From assembly GCA_015039365.1 (NCBI GenBank), contig WION01000269.1, positions 1 through 64,000 of the forward strand: a stretch of 64,000 nucleotides of DNA. The letters are read 5' to 3'. A program made the position numbers and the translations under genes. Below the pieces are notes generated by a model. That model saw nothing but the letters and a program-made list of their open reading frames with translations, was not told where the DNA came from and did no database searches. The stretch's first letter is position 1; every line of letters begins with the position of its first letter. Shown piece by piece: positions 1 to 9,549 of the stretch. Source of the DNA: Amanita rubescens (Eukaryota > Basidiomycota > Agaricomycetes > Agaricales > Amanitaceae).

Positions 1-363
1 ACGAACGATAGGGCAACTCACCTGCCCCATATAAGCGTTCGATTTCGGAATAACAAACACAACGACTGATATCCACCCCGCTAGAGCACACCGAATAACA
101 GGTTTAAGCTTCTCCCAAGTAAAATTCGCAGGTATCCATTGTAAAGCCTGGGGGACCTTCCACTGCGGACGGTTGAACAGGGCCAAATTCTTTATCCACC
201 CTTCCTCCTTATCGTTATCATCAACTGAAGCAGCAGCATTACGACGATTTCTGTTCTTCTCAGAAGTGATTGAAGAAGCAGAGGAAGCACACTGAGCAGG
301 CGAGGATTCGTCAATCCTAACCGTTTGGTGAATGACAGTGGACCCTGTATCGGGGCGAGACAT
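1..363 (-). CDS. Multi-pass membrane protein, DUF2421/BRE4-like (5' part only)
   Basis: This is the first exon of a minus-strand gene that runs off the left edge. Translation from the ATG at 361-363 gives about 114 residues: a Ser/Asn-rich, probably cytosolic N-terminus, then W-E-K-L-K-P-V-I-R-C-A-L-A-G-W-I-S leading into a hydrophobic stretch. This pattern matches the start of the fungal 'putative ER transporter, 6TM N-terminal' (DUF2421/BRE4-like) family, whose first transmembrane helix follows such a motif. A clear splice donor (CAG/GTGAGT) lies at 21, so the frame ends in an intron. The family is thought to transport aromatic acids or related solutes, but its substrate is not known here. 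It is divergent in position from nothing upstream of it and lies head to tail with the mannosidase. The family call rests on a short segment. Confidence 0.55.
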   Translation of the reverse strand, partial: MSRPDTGSTVIHQTVRIDESSPAQCASSASSITSEKNRNRRNAAASVDDNDKEEGWIKNLALFNRPQWKVPQALQWIPANFTWEKLKPVIRCALAGWISVVVFVIPKSNAYMGQVSCPIVR

Positions 364-578
364 GAAAGTTTGCGCGAGCTGAAGGTAGAGCTTAAAAAGT
401 CTGACATCACATTACCTGTTTAGGATATTCTCCGAGCGCCGTGGGCGCACCATACCGGCTAATTTGACCGGTTCCGAGTCGGCTGCTGTATCATGATCTC
501 CTTATTCCCTCATTATTAAAGCCACGTACAGTGTAATCTAGTTCCCGAAAAAGAAAGAAAAAAAAAGGAATGACAACC
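364..578. other. Short intergenic interval
   Basis: About 215 bases separate the start of the membrane-protein gene from the stop of the mannosidase gene. Both genes are on the minus strand. No coding signal is seen, so the interval should hold the mannosidase 3' end and the promoter of the membrane-protein gene. Confidence 0.5.
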
Positions 579-2852
579 TTAATATGTGATGTTATACAAC
601 TGCTTCTCCCAACTTGTCCAATTAAACACTGGCAATGGATGCGCCTCAGTGTTGAAAACCCATTTATCAAGCAATATTGGAGTTGTATCGTCAAATAGGA
701 GATAAAAATATTTGAGCGTCTCGGCCAAAAACCAGCTAGCAGTGCCGTGATCAGAACACACCATTCCATCGGAAAAGTATATCGCGTACCTTGGCATGTC
801 ATTATCGTTCCGAAACGGTTCGTCATCTACCGATGCTACGTTTGCATACCCAAACTCAGTCTTGCACCGCTCTTCGACTGCTAAAAATATCTCCCACCCA
901 CGCTCTCGCCAGCGTTCTTCACCAGTTGTCTTCCACAAATAAAACAAACTCTCTACCGTCTTATCAAGGAGGAATCAGCGCCTCTCAAAACGAAACAGCG
1001 GAACGCTCACCTCTGGGCGCAACATATACCCTCTGCTGAGATTCGAATAGTCCCTTTTCGGGATCTTCTCCTCTCGCACTGTTGTCCGCTCCCTTTTTGG
1101 CTCGCCTAAACCAGGCGGCACAGAGCTCATCGGGTCCGAACGAACCAAGTCCCACTCTTTCAACGCATCGACCCACTTTCTGCCTTTCTGCATCATCAGA
1201 ACATCCGGGCCCAATCCACTCGCCTGATCCACATAAGAGATATAACACGTATATGCCAATCCCTTCGCAGCCCACTGATGCCTCTTCTTATCTTCCGGTT
1301 TCATATCCACTGTATGCGCTCCCAGGGCAAGCATCCCAGGCAAAAAACAAGTCAAATGTTCATACTTGTGCGTTGGTCTGCCGCTATTCAAGTCCGTGGC
1401 ATACAGCAAACTCCGGTTGGGGGAAATGTAAATCAGATTGTTGATGATTCCGTTAGCAGATGTGATATCTGATGAGGTTGTTACACATGATCGACACAAA
1501 GGAGAGAAACGCTCACATTGATCGCGTGCCTTAATATCGCCCGTCAACAAGTATTGCTTGAGGATGTATTCATACCCGCTATCGACGGCCGCGCCAGCAG
1601 TGATATGCTCTATAACCCCGCAATCTTATCAGACCCTGGAAAGGGGAGCTGAGAAGCATACTTTACCACCAAGAGGTTGACCTGTCTCAGCGTCCCAATG
1701 TTCAGGGAAGAGCCCGTCAGTCACATTTGCCTCGTACACAATCGACATCACATTCTCAGCCTAGGACACGTCAGTACCGTGTTCACGATGAAAAGGCAGA
1801 GATCTTACCCTTGTGTAATATTCGGCTCGCCCTGTCATTTTTGCTAAATACTTGAACTCTAACTGACAGCTAGTCGCTTCTGCAAAAAGCACCCTAGGCC
1901 CGTTCGATCCCCAATTCGGCGCTCCCCTAAATGGTCACAATCAGAAAATAACGAGCATAAGAACAGCAACACAACTCACGTTGTTGGATGAACAGAGTAC
2001 GACGGCAACCCAGACTTTGTTGCATTGAACGCTTGGACCAATTTCTGCCCTAAATCGTCTGCACGAGAAAGCAATACGGTATTGCCCGAAAGCGCATGGG
2101 CGGATAATAATCCTCCGAGGTATCTTATCGTCGTTTCAAAGAAAGGAATGTTGCGGTACTTCCAATATCGTTAGACAAGCGTAAGAGCGAGATAGGAGGA
2201 GATAATTACCCTTGGAAGTGTAAAATTCATCTTTGCAACATGCTCCATCGCCTGATCAAACTCATCTCGGAACCCCATTATCCACATGGTATCAAGCGAA
2301 TCAATCAACGACACGCCCCACCCATTATACCTATTGAAAAACCGAGGTCAACACACCGAAAGAAAAAAAAACCAAAACGACCAACTTGTTGGTATAAGAC
2401 CCGGTAACCGGAGCCAATTCATCATTAGGAAACGCATGCTCCAAATAACCCGTCAAAGCATGCTTATACGCAGCCTTGACCTTCTCCCTTCTCCCATCCC
2501 AATCCGGACGATCAATCCCGACAAAAGTCGGCTCGCCCAACCCAAACGGCGGATCCAAAGGCATGCCCACATCCACTTCACCCGGAAAAACCATCGATGG
2601 GCTCCCGTTCTTTAAATACCCCGGGCGCTTATCCAATAACAACCCCAAGCCTAAAAAGTAGGGATAAAGCAACCAAATGCTTGTACCCAGTATGATCCCT
2701 AGACCTGCCCAGCGAACGAGGGGTTTTTTTTGGTATTGGTGAAGCGAGGAAGATCCGAGTGGTAGAGATCTTTGTGTGGGGAGAGTTCTTGGAGTGGGCG
2801 AAGACTCGATGTCGGCGTTGTCGATGTTGTGGTGGATCTGGCGGGGTGCCAT
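579..2852 (-). CDS. Mannosyl-oligosaccharide alpha-1,2-mannosidase, class I (GH47)
   Basis: Class I alpha-mannosidases trim alpha-1,2-linked mannose from N-glycans in the ER or Golgi. The start at 2852 gives a short cytosolic tail and one membrane anchor at about residues 47-72 (type II topology). A GH47 opening follows (HALTGYLEHAFPNDELAP), then, after an intron, the family signature GWGVSLIDSLDTMWIMG near 2.3 kb. Later exons carry YEHLTCFLPGMLALG and a C-terminus ending near FNTEAHPLPV. At least six short introns fit. The one at 736-789 is 54 nt, so it keeps the frame open; removing it restores P-S-W-F-L-A-E-T-L-K, as in the family. Another lies at 960-1010. Catalytic acids were not all checked exon by exon. 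The gene looks intact. The upstream region is shared with AKR1, which is divergent. Confidence 0.88.
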
Positions 2853-3811
2853 AGCTGAAGCTAGGGAAGTTGTCGCGGTAGTGAGAGTGTTGAGAGACAG
2901 ATAGGAGGGGCCAATGGGTTGAAACCCTAGCCTTGGCGGGTTCGACGGTTATGGAAGGGAGAGAGGTAGAAATGAAAGACGAGGGAAAGACAGGGAAACT
3001 TGGAAAGACAAGAGAAATGAACGAGATTCACCATACTCAAGACAGTTTAGTTTTTAGGGCTAAATTAGATTGCCGGTTGTTGTCACATAATAAATTACGT
3101 GAATCATAATGCGCGTGTCGTGAGCACGCAGTTGCTAGACGTACTGTAGACATTCTTGACATTGGATTATCAGCCAAGAACAAGTTTGACGTGCCAAGGA
3201 CTTCGTGAGGGTGGTTTCCTTTTCTGGATGATAGTACATAGCCGCATACCACCGTTTTAGGCAGGGAGATCCGAGGCAAAGTGCAATCATGGACCCCACA
3301 TTGCCTGCCAGGTACGCCGGTTAAAGTACCAACAGACAAATTAATGCACTCAACTTGGACGCAGTCTCCCCTCGTTCTCGAACGTCTAACTCGTTTACTA
3401 GGGCTCGCTGACTTCTTCCCACCGCCATGGTGAGCGACGCGTTTCTTACCAAGAGAAAGCATTCTCTGCTTTCCAGGGACATGAGCGAAGGGTGAAGTCC
3501 ATTACAACCGTACGTCCTGCCTTTTTTTGTTTTCGGTATAATGCGGGAAGCTGACGCGTTTTTATATAGCTAAGGAGCGAACGACAGACTTAATGGCTTC
3601 GAATCCGCTCGGTGTGTGTTATTATAGTCTCAGAAACCGTTTTTAATGCCAAAAGGTTATAGATACTGATCTGCCCCCGCCCAACTGAATGCTGCACAGT
3701 GGGAAAAGATAGTACGAGAAGACGATCTTGATTTGGATACCGTTCCGCGCTATACTCGTCCCTATGTCAGCTGCTTGATCTGTGTAATAAAAGCTAGCAT
3801 CACTTTTCCAC
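2853..3811. other. Divergent intergenic region between mannosidase and AKR1
   Basis: About 1 kb lies between the divergent mannosidase and AKR1 starts. A 141-codon minus-strand open frame at 3037-3462 has a Ser/Arg/Lys-rich start and no recognised domain, so it is not called as a gene. From about 3498 the sequence resembles the promoter of AKR2 (from about 29370), so the left edge of the AKR duplication falls here. Confidence 0.5.
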
Positions 3812-3817
3812 TATAAA
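3812..3817 (+). promoter_or_regulatory. TATA box of AKR1
   Basis: TATAAA lies 39 bases upstream of the AKR1 ATG. The same motif in the same context precedes AKR2 (29730) and AKR4 (35479) but is lost in the decayed AKR3. This conservation across duplicated copies supports it as the core promoter. Confidence 0.6.
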
Positions 3818-3850
3818 TGCAGCAGATTGACTTATCGGACTCTTATCATC

Positions 3851-5530
3851 ATGGCTGCCAATTTGCAGAAGAAAGGGATGCCCTACGGTACGTCGCCGCT
3901 CGTTGATTCGTTATTCTTATTCACAACCTTTCAGTTCGCCTGGGCAACTCTGGGCTCAAGGTGTCCAAAATCATCCTCGGATGCATGTCGTATGGAACTC
4001 CAGAGTGGGAGAATTGGGTTCTGCCAGAGGAAGAGTCGATCAAGCATATCAAAGCAGCGTGCGTTATCAACGTCTTTTTTTATTTCTTCGCCCAAGTCAT
4101 AATTCACTACATTAGATATGACGCTGGAATCAACACGTTTGACACGGCAGATGTGAGTATCACCTAGATAACGAGCGATCGATTCTGATTTACATCTGCA
4201 TTAGGTTTATTCCTATGGAGAGTCGGAAATCGTCCTCGGAAAAGCTATCAAACAACTCAATCTACCTAGAGAAGAGATAGTCGTGATGACCAAGGTCGGA
4301 TAATCAGCCATGCTTATCAGCATATATTCACATATTCCTCTCTCACGATTAGCTTTATGCCACTCTCGGACGCACTAAAAGCGAAAGTCTCGTGGGCGTT
4401 AACGTGGACGAGCTAGGTTACGTTAATCAGCATGGGCTGAGCCGCAAGGTGAGTTTAATAAGACCAGTAATTCTGATCGCTCATCACTGTGTCGTGAATA
4501 GCATATATTCAATTCTGTAAAGGCAAGTCTGGAGCGGCTCCAGCTTGACCATATCGATCTGTTACAATGCACGTCTATCTTTTTCCGTGTGTGGTACCGT
4601 CTCTCATGTGTAATATTTACAGGCCATCGCTTCGATAATGATACTCCAATCGAGGAAACGGTACGTATTCAAGTTATTACATGATACAACGCTTAGCAAT
4701 CTCAAGATGCAAGCTTTGCACGACGTCGTCAAAGCGGGGTACGTACGCTACATTGGGATGTCCTCGTGTTGGGCCTGGCAATGTGAGTAGTCCGACCTCG
4801 TTCGTGCTCTCTCACCAACGTGCCATTCCTTATAGTCCATGCTATGCAGAGTACGTGTAATTGCGTCTTACACTACGCATTCACTCATCTAATCGCTCAG
4901 ATTACGCGATCGCGAACAAGCTAACACCCTTCATCTCAATGCAGAACCACTACAGCTTAGTTTACCGCGAAGAGGAACGTGAAATGTTCCCGACCCTCAA
5001 GGTTCGCCCGCTCCTCTATCTATAAACTATCAACTGATCAATCCCATGCCCAGCATTTCGGTGTTGGCTCCATCCCATGGTCGCCTCTCGGCCGTGGTCT
5101 TCTCACCCGGCCACTGTCCAAAGACACAACCCGTAGCAAAGTAGATGGGTAAAAAATCAACCCGTTCCCTTCCTCAAACACATTCCCTAACACAGGATGA
5201 ACAGATTCATCGAGTCCTATTCAAAGTCCGACGCCACCTCCGTTATTGTCAATCGCGTCGAGGAAATTGCAAAGAAGCATCAGATATCCATGGCGCAGGT
5301 GTCGTTGGCGTGGATCATGTCGAAAGACCACGTCACGGCACCTATTATTGGATCGACGTCCTTGAAGCATTTCAAGGATACTATTGGTGGGTTAATCGTT
5401 TCAAAGATTGATTCTATTTTTTTTTTTGACACGAGTGTACGAAGGGTCTGTAAATGTTGAACTTACTCCTGAGGAGATCAAGTATCTTGAGGAACCATAT
5501 ACACCGAGGGATATTATTGGCCATACGTGA
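3851..5530 (+). CDS. Aldo-keto reductase, copy 1 (intact)
   Basis: This is an NAD(P)H-dependent oxidoreductase of the aldo-keto reductase family, probably cytosolic. The exons join to a protein of about 340 residues with no break. Exon 1 ends at the CCCTACG/GTACGT donor. Exon 2 encodes RLGNSGLKVSKIILGCMSYG. Later exons carry DAGINTFDTADVYSYGESE, IVVMTK, DHIDLLQCHRFD and the closing PWSPLGRGLL and GSTSLKHFKD segments. The catalytic tetrad Asp-Tyr-Lys-His is present in these motifs. The C-terminus is PRDIIGHT. The motif set is closest to fungal aryl-alcohol-dehydrogenase/YakC-like AKRs; the substrate is unknown. A TATA box sits 39 bases upstream. A near-identical second copy starts at 29794, with decayed copies at 32262 and 35539, so this is the founder or one product of a local duplication series. 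Confidence 0.88.
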
Positions 5531-5901
5531 TCTCTACCTTTGTCGTTATTACATGATTGGGAAATTGCATCCAAGTGGATTGTCTTGGGGTCTGACCAGA
5601 AGGATACAATCTCCAGCAGACGGTGTCACAGACCCTTGGTTGAGGCTGGAGCCTTGTGTGCAAGATGTCATGAAACCGCTGTTACCGTCAGCGACGATAA
5701 TTGATCAGCACCCCGAGAATCTTGGTCATAGATTCCTCTTTAAAACATTCATTTTAAAAAGCCCGAATACAGCATATCGTGTATGTTAGGCTTATACCAA
5801 ACTCTCAGAAGCGAATTTTGAAGATAGAGGCTATTACTACCCGCATTTCACGCTGAGGGCGTCTGAGAGGGCATCGTCGGGGAGCCGTTTGAGTTGAGGT
5901 T

Positions 5902-6790
5902 TCGTTGGATGACATTGATGCTAAAGTGGCAGAGAACGGTGACGGGAGAGCCGGGCGGATGAGAGTTTTAGTCATTGAACACGACGATTACTGTTGCACG
6001 TACCTTTGCCAGTTCTGCGCACTGAACTTCAACCTCGGAAGGTGCCTAGATCGACATGAGAGCGAAAAATGTCTGACCAGATGAAACGCACAACGACAGG
6101 GATGAAAGTAGTTTTCGACACTCTTCATTATGCTGACTCGTCACGTCCGTCTTGAAAACCTGTATATGTCTCGGCCGTCTCGGTTTCTTTCGCTTCTTCG
6201 CCCTCTTCCTTCGCCCCTTTCGAACCGTTTTGAGAGCTGCGAGACGCGAAGCACGTCAGAGTTTGCTACTATAGGAAAACCAGACATAAACTCACCACTT
6301 CCTTCTGGTTCCATCAGACATATACGCCGGCTTGATCCCGTTTTCAACGATTCTGGTTGCTCTGTAGAAGAACCCCATCAGATAACTGGTGCTCTCTCCA
6401 GCTTCGTTGGTGAGCAACTCACCGTCCTTCTGGCGCACGGCGATGAGGAATTGGTAGATTGACATGGAAGCATCTTCGATTCTTGATGTCATGTTCTTTA
6501 ATGCAGGCTGGTGCATGCTGAGTGTTCCATTGCGTCGGCGTTGGGAGGCGTTGGTGTCAAGCTTGACGATGATGAGGTCAATGCGATTCGGGAGGCGATG
6601 TGTGCTACAAAAGCGACACGAAACCTGAAAAAGGGTTAAAAAAAAAAGCTTGACACCACGAAATTAGACCAGAACTTACACGTTCCCATCCTCCAAGAAA
6701 ACCTCCAACATCAACAAGCCAAGCTCTGGCGGTAGCTTCTCAACGTTGTTGCCGGGCCCTGATATCCAGCTCATCAAGTTTCAACCTGGG
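5902..6790. repeat. Segmental duplication, copy 1 (FEN1 + LRR relics)
   Basis: The interval matches 25822-26765 with scattered substitutions and small indels, in the same orientation. It begins at GTTGGATGAC-TTGATGCTAAAG and ends after the LRR relic, beyond which the copies diverge. It carries relics of two genes on the minus strand. Copy 1 is the more degraded of the two: it has lost a segment of about 26 nt inside the FEN1 relic. Confidence 0.7.
5998..6520 (-). pseudogene. Flap endonuclease FEN1/RAD27 fragment, copy 1
   Basis: FEN1 cuts 5' flaps during lagging-strand maturation and base excision repair. Here only part of its N-terminal nuclease domain is recognisable. On the minus strand one reads the [13 protein letters not shown] segment, then [40 protein letters not shown], a GTGAGT intron, KRFE, and finally the Q-C-A-E-L-A-K stretch at the 3' edge. 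The region around the first catalytic Asp (G-R-K-V-A-I-D-A) is deleted, and the second (YVFDGKPP in the family) is changed to YMSDGT. The first exon and everything after about residue 170 are missing. The retained intron shows that DNA, not cDNA, was duplicated. It is not a functional gene. Confidence 0.72.
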
Positions 6791-6860
6791 CAATTCTCTA
6801 AAGCATGGACGCAATACCTTGCAATCCATCAAGATCTTTTATCGCGGCCCATCCCGCAGG
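6655..6860 (-). pseudogene. Leucine-rich-repeat protein fragment, copy 1
   Basis: The minus strand encodes a piece resembling the end of an LRR domain of the LRRC40 type (R-E-L-P-R-L-K-L-D-E-L-D-I-R, then KLPPELGLLMLEVFLEDGN). A two-base insertion and other changes break the frame inside the repeat. The better-preserved copy is at 26640-26775. Only one or two repeats survive, so the parent gene is uncertain. Confidence 0.45.
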
Positions 6861-7300
6861 TGCTTCGAATCGCGCCTCCCTCCGCGAGCAGGATCAACAT
6901 ATGGAGAGTTTGCAAGTTGTGATCGTGGAAAAGCAAGTGGGATAATAGGCTTGCTCGTTCGCGAGCTAGGATTTCCCCGCGAGACGGCGATTGTATCCGG
7001 CGGCAGATGTCAGATCTCGGTTATGTGACGAAGGAATGTAACCACATGAACATTAAAAGTTCCCAAACGTCATGCTGCGTTGAGGGACGAAAATACTATC
7101 CCCTCCAATGCTCTCGGCAGGTCAGGCTAGTCGGCAGTTTTCGAAATTCCTTGCTCTCCCCTTTGTACCACCTCCCCACACTTTCTAAACCTATTTAGCA
7201 CTTGATTAAAGATAATTTGAAGTTGAATGGGCCCCATAAACGTCCAGGCAAGCGAGATAGCCAAACAGCCAGAAGTCACGGTGAATGTCACTTTGTGTCA
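6861..7300. other. Non-coding interval before the retrotransposon
   Basis: No gene is recognised. It contains a 45-nt arm at 7094-7138 that recurs in inverted orientation at 15812-15856, on the other side of the retrotransposon. Short open frames here have no recognisable content. Confidence 0.4.
7094..7138 (+). repeat. 45-nt inverted repeat, left arm
   Basis: This stretch (starting TACTATCCCCTCCAA) is the reverse complement of 15812-15856 with two mismatches. Subtracting the inserted retrotransposon, the arms would lie about 540 bp apart, which fits either the termini of a small non-autonomous element or a dispersed repeat. Confidence 0.6.
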
Positions 7301-7305
7301 CTTGC
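7301..7305. repeat. Target-site duplication (CTTGC), left copy
   Basis: The five bases CTTGC directly precede the LTR start TGTTAC and recur directly after the other LTR at 15437-15441. Ty3/gypsy integrases make 5-bp duplications, so this marks one intact insertion. Confidence 0.9.
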
Positions 7306-7756
7306 TGTTACGAACTCGATAATCTCAACTTAAGTTGCAGCGGCAACTCTAGTCACGATTACAAGTCTTAAGTCAAACGTTAAGATTATAAGTTCAATAC
7401 TAAGTCAAGGCGTTGACTTAGGATCTGAGGACGATTGTGGTAGATGAGTTTAGAGTACGGTTATATTGCCAGACGACAATAAACAACTAAGTCGAACTTA
7501 GGGTTCGACTCTAGAATACAGCGGTACTTATACTAGCAAGTACAAAGAGACGTACTAATTAATGAATAATGGTAAGTACGAAAGTAAGTATAAGGACGGC
7601 GTCATATGTGGAATAAGGAATGGTATAAGTAAGTAAACGAGTTTGTCCGTATGAATCGAGCATAAAGGGTGAGACGGATAAGGTATGCATAAAGAAAATA
7701 AACATGTCCGACGTATCATGTAAGCATAATGCGGGAGTCCGTACCGTGTTGTAACA
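7306..7756 (-). repeat. 3' LTR of the Ty3/gypsy element (451 bp)
   Basis: The LTR is bounded by the inverted ends TGTTAC and GTAACA. Compared line by line with 14986-15436, I found no difference over 451 bp, so insertion was recent. Because the element is coded on the minus strand, this is the downstream (3') LTR. Confidence 0.93.
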
Positions 7757-7760
7757 CTAG

Positions 7761-7770
7761 CTCTCCCCTA
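7761..7770 (-). promoter_or_regulatory. Candidate polypurine tract
   Basis: Just inside the 3' LTR the minus strand reads TAGGGGAGAG, a purine-rich run of the kind that primes plus-strand DNA synthesis. Four bases (CTAG) separate it from the LTR edge, which is slightly unusual, so the exact primer boundary is uncertain. Confidence 0.45.
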
Positions 7771-7796
7771 CGTTGTTGACCGCAACAACAAAACGT

Positions 7797-9548
7797 TCAA
7801 GTGTTCATGTTGTGCATGGCGTCGTCGTCGTGCTGATAGCCGTAGTCGCCGTAAAGATCGCAGGCGTCGTCGTCGGCTCCGTCGCACTGTCGTCCGTTGA
7901 CGCATGCCTGACACTGTGACGCGTGGTGTGCCTTCTTTTTTCCCTTCTTCTTTGGCTGATGAGGGCGGCGGCTAGTGGAAGCGGGGGTATTGGTGGCATC
8001 TGTGGTAGTTCGAGAACGTCCTTTCTTTTTAGTGGAAGGACCGGGCGTCGGATCGCGTCGGCGCGTGGGAGCGCATGGAGGTAGAGTAGACATAGGAGGA
8101 ATTGCAGTAGCAAGATGATGATCCTCAGAGGCATGTTTACCTCGGCAGTGGATGCAGCGGTTGTAACGGTGAGGGCGTTGGTTGGCGGCATTGGTCATAC
8201 TGCGGGTCGTAGGTCGTCGAGCAGGCGGAGTGTCGTGTCGTCGAGTAGTGGGGACAGGAATATTCCAGACTCCGTGGCGAATAACGGTGGTGGTTGGGGG
8301 TGATGCGGATCGAGGAGGAGGAGGAGCCTTCTTATCTCGTTTCGGTTCTTCCTCAATGAGATCGCCTGTTGTACGGATTCGGCGATGAAGATCGAGATCG
8401 CTGATCGCATTATTGATCTGCGCAATGTGGTCGCTAGTGAGTTGATGCAAGGGAACTCCATCTGCGAATTCGGCTGTAGTCCATTCTGTGTCTCCTTGGA
8501 TACTGGACAAGAGGTCTCGGATCTTTCCGGTGAGGCACCAGATTTCTCTCGATTTACGATCTGTCTCCATAATGCATCTAGTTGCTCGGTGTCGGTCGGG
8601 TGTAGCTTCGGTAGCGCGAAACCAATGGTTGACAGCGATGCAGTTATTCTGATCGTGGGGCTGTATCTTTAGTCCAAATCTTTGATCGTCAATGTTTTCT
8701 ATAGCAAGGATGATATAGCGCTCGATGTCAGCTGTGAGAAGTCGTCGTAATAGATCTATCGCCAATTGATCCAGGTTTCCTCCTTTCGGATGAACGTCTT
8801 CCCAGTATAATGACGTAACGTTTACAAACGTTTCGATTAAATCGGCACAATGATAATTGTACTGATCTCGGGCTTGACCGGCAAGGGTAGTGGCGGTTCG
8901 GAAGTCCATGAGAAGTCGCCAGATTCGAGCTATCCTTTCTTGGTCAAAGACGTCGACCTGTAGTCTAGCGGTGTTACAGATCAGAGTGACGCGGTCTCTA
9001 ACCTTGGTGTAAGTAGTAATTCCGTGATAACTGAGATAGAGATCGGGGGTGGGTCGTATGATGGAGCCAGCCATATCGCGGTTAGTCCCATCTGTACCGT
9101 GACTCTGGTCGTTGCCTCGAATAGATTCGTTATGAGGTTGAGTCGAAGCGTGACCGGCAGATACCGTCTCTCTATGTAAGGTAACGCTAATGTCTTCAGC
9201 GTTTCTAGGTGGGATCGGTCGGCTATTGCGATCTTCCGTAACTCGTCCAGGTACAGCCAGAGTTTCTGATGTTCCGTAATGGGTTTCCTGGGTTTCGGTG
9301 GGAGTGACCGGGATCGTTTGAGACGAGGTCTGATCGGAAGATCTGTAGGGAACATCAACGAAGTCGTTCGGGTCAGTGTCTTCTTCGTCGGCGTCGGTGG
9401 TATGGAGAACGAGTCGAGGTCGGTGGGGTTCAGTGGTGAGTCGGGTGTCGGTGTTCTCTCCAGCGTAGAATTCAGACCAGGGGAAGTGCTGAACGGCGTC
9501 GGTGGTGTCGTTTCCATTTTGCATAATAACTTGGTATGTGAATGACAT
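7797..9548 (-). CDS. Third ORF of the retrotransposon, unknown protein (583 aa)
   Basis: This open frame follows pol in the place where env sits in some elements. Its ATG lies one base after the pol stop (TGA-A-ATG), which suggests coupled termination and re-initiation. I do not recognise the protein. It has an acidic, Asp/Glu/Thr-rich N-terminus and a mainly helical centre (about residues 165-370). After a proline-rich stretch comes a Cys/His cluster at residues 465-477 (C-x2-C-x3-H-x4-H), then very basic Lys/Arg runs at about 500-540, a second cluster (CQACVNGRQC) near 546, and an Asp/Tyr-rich tail. There is no signal peptide and no transmembrane helix, so it is not an envelope protein. The zinc-like and basic motifs suggest nucleic-acid binding or a nucleocapsid-like role (inference). 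The frame ends 41 bases before the 3' LTR. Confidence 0.8.
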   Translation of the reverse strand: MSFTYQVIMQNGNDTTDAVQHFPWSEFYAGENTDTRLTTEPHRPRLVLHTTDADEEDTDPNDFVDVPYRSSDQTSSQTIPVTPTETQETHYGTSETLAVPGRVTEDRNSRPIPPRNAEDISVTLHRETVSAGHASTQPHNESIRGNDQSHGTDGTNRDMAGSIIRPTPDLYLSYHGITTYTKVRDRVTLICNTARLQVDVFDQERIARIWRLLMDFRTATTLAGQARDQYNYHCADLIETFVNVTSLYWEDVHPKGGNLDQLAIDLLRRLLTADIERYIILAIENIDDQRFGLKIQPHDQNNCIAVNHWFRATEATPDRHRATRCIMETDRKSREIWCLTGKIRDLLSSIQGDTEWTTAEFADGVPLHQLTSDHIAQINNAISDLDLHRRIRTTGDLIEEEPKRDKKAPPPPRSASPPTTTVIRHGVWNIPVPTTRRHDTPPARRPTTRSMTNAANQRPHRYNRCIHCRGKHASEDHHLATAIPPMSTLPPCAPTRRRDPTPGPSTKKKGRSRTTTDATNTPASTSRRPHQPKKKGKKKAHHASQCQACVNGRQCDGADDDACDLYGDYGYQHDDDAMHNMNT

Positions 9549-9549
9549 T

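Noticed and set aside
1890..1930. tRNA-like T-loop (GTTCGATCC)
   Set aside because: No matching acceptor or anticodon arms are found; it lies within the mannosidase gene.
5454..5789. 111-codon gene after AKR1
   Set aside because: It begins inside the last AKR exon in another frame and continues into duplicated non-coding flank.
6130..6462. Plus-strand 110-codon gene
   Set aside because: It is the antisense of the FEN1 relic; the minus-strand reading matches FEN1 motifs.
6480..6540. Alternative reading [12 protein letters not shown] as part of the LRR gene
   Set aside because: A neighbouring frame gives [13 protein letters not shown], which matches FEN1 directly upstream of its next motif and fits better.
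7797..9548. Envelope gene of an endogenous retrovirus
   Set aside because: The third ORF has no signal peptide, transmembrane helix or glycoprotein-like Cys pattern; its basic and Cys/His motifs point to nucleic-acid binding instead.
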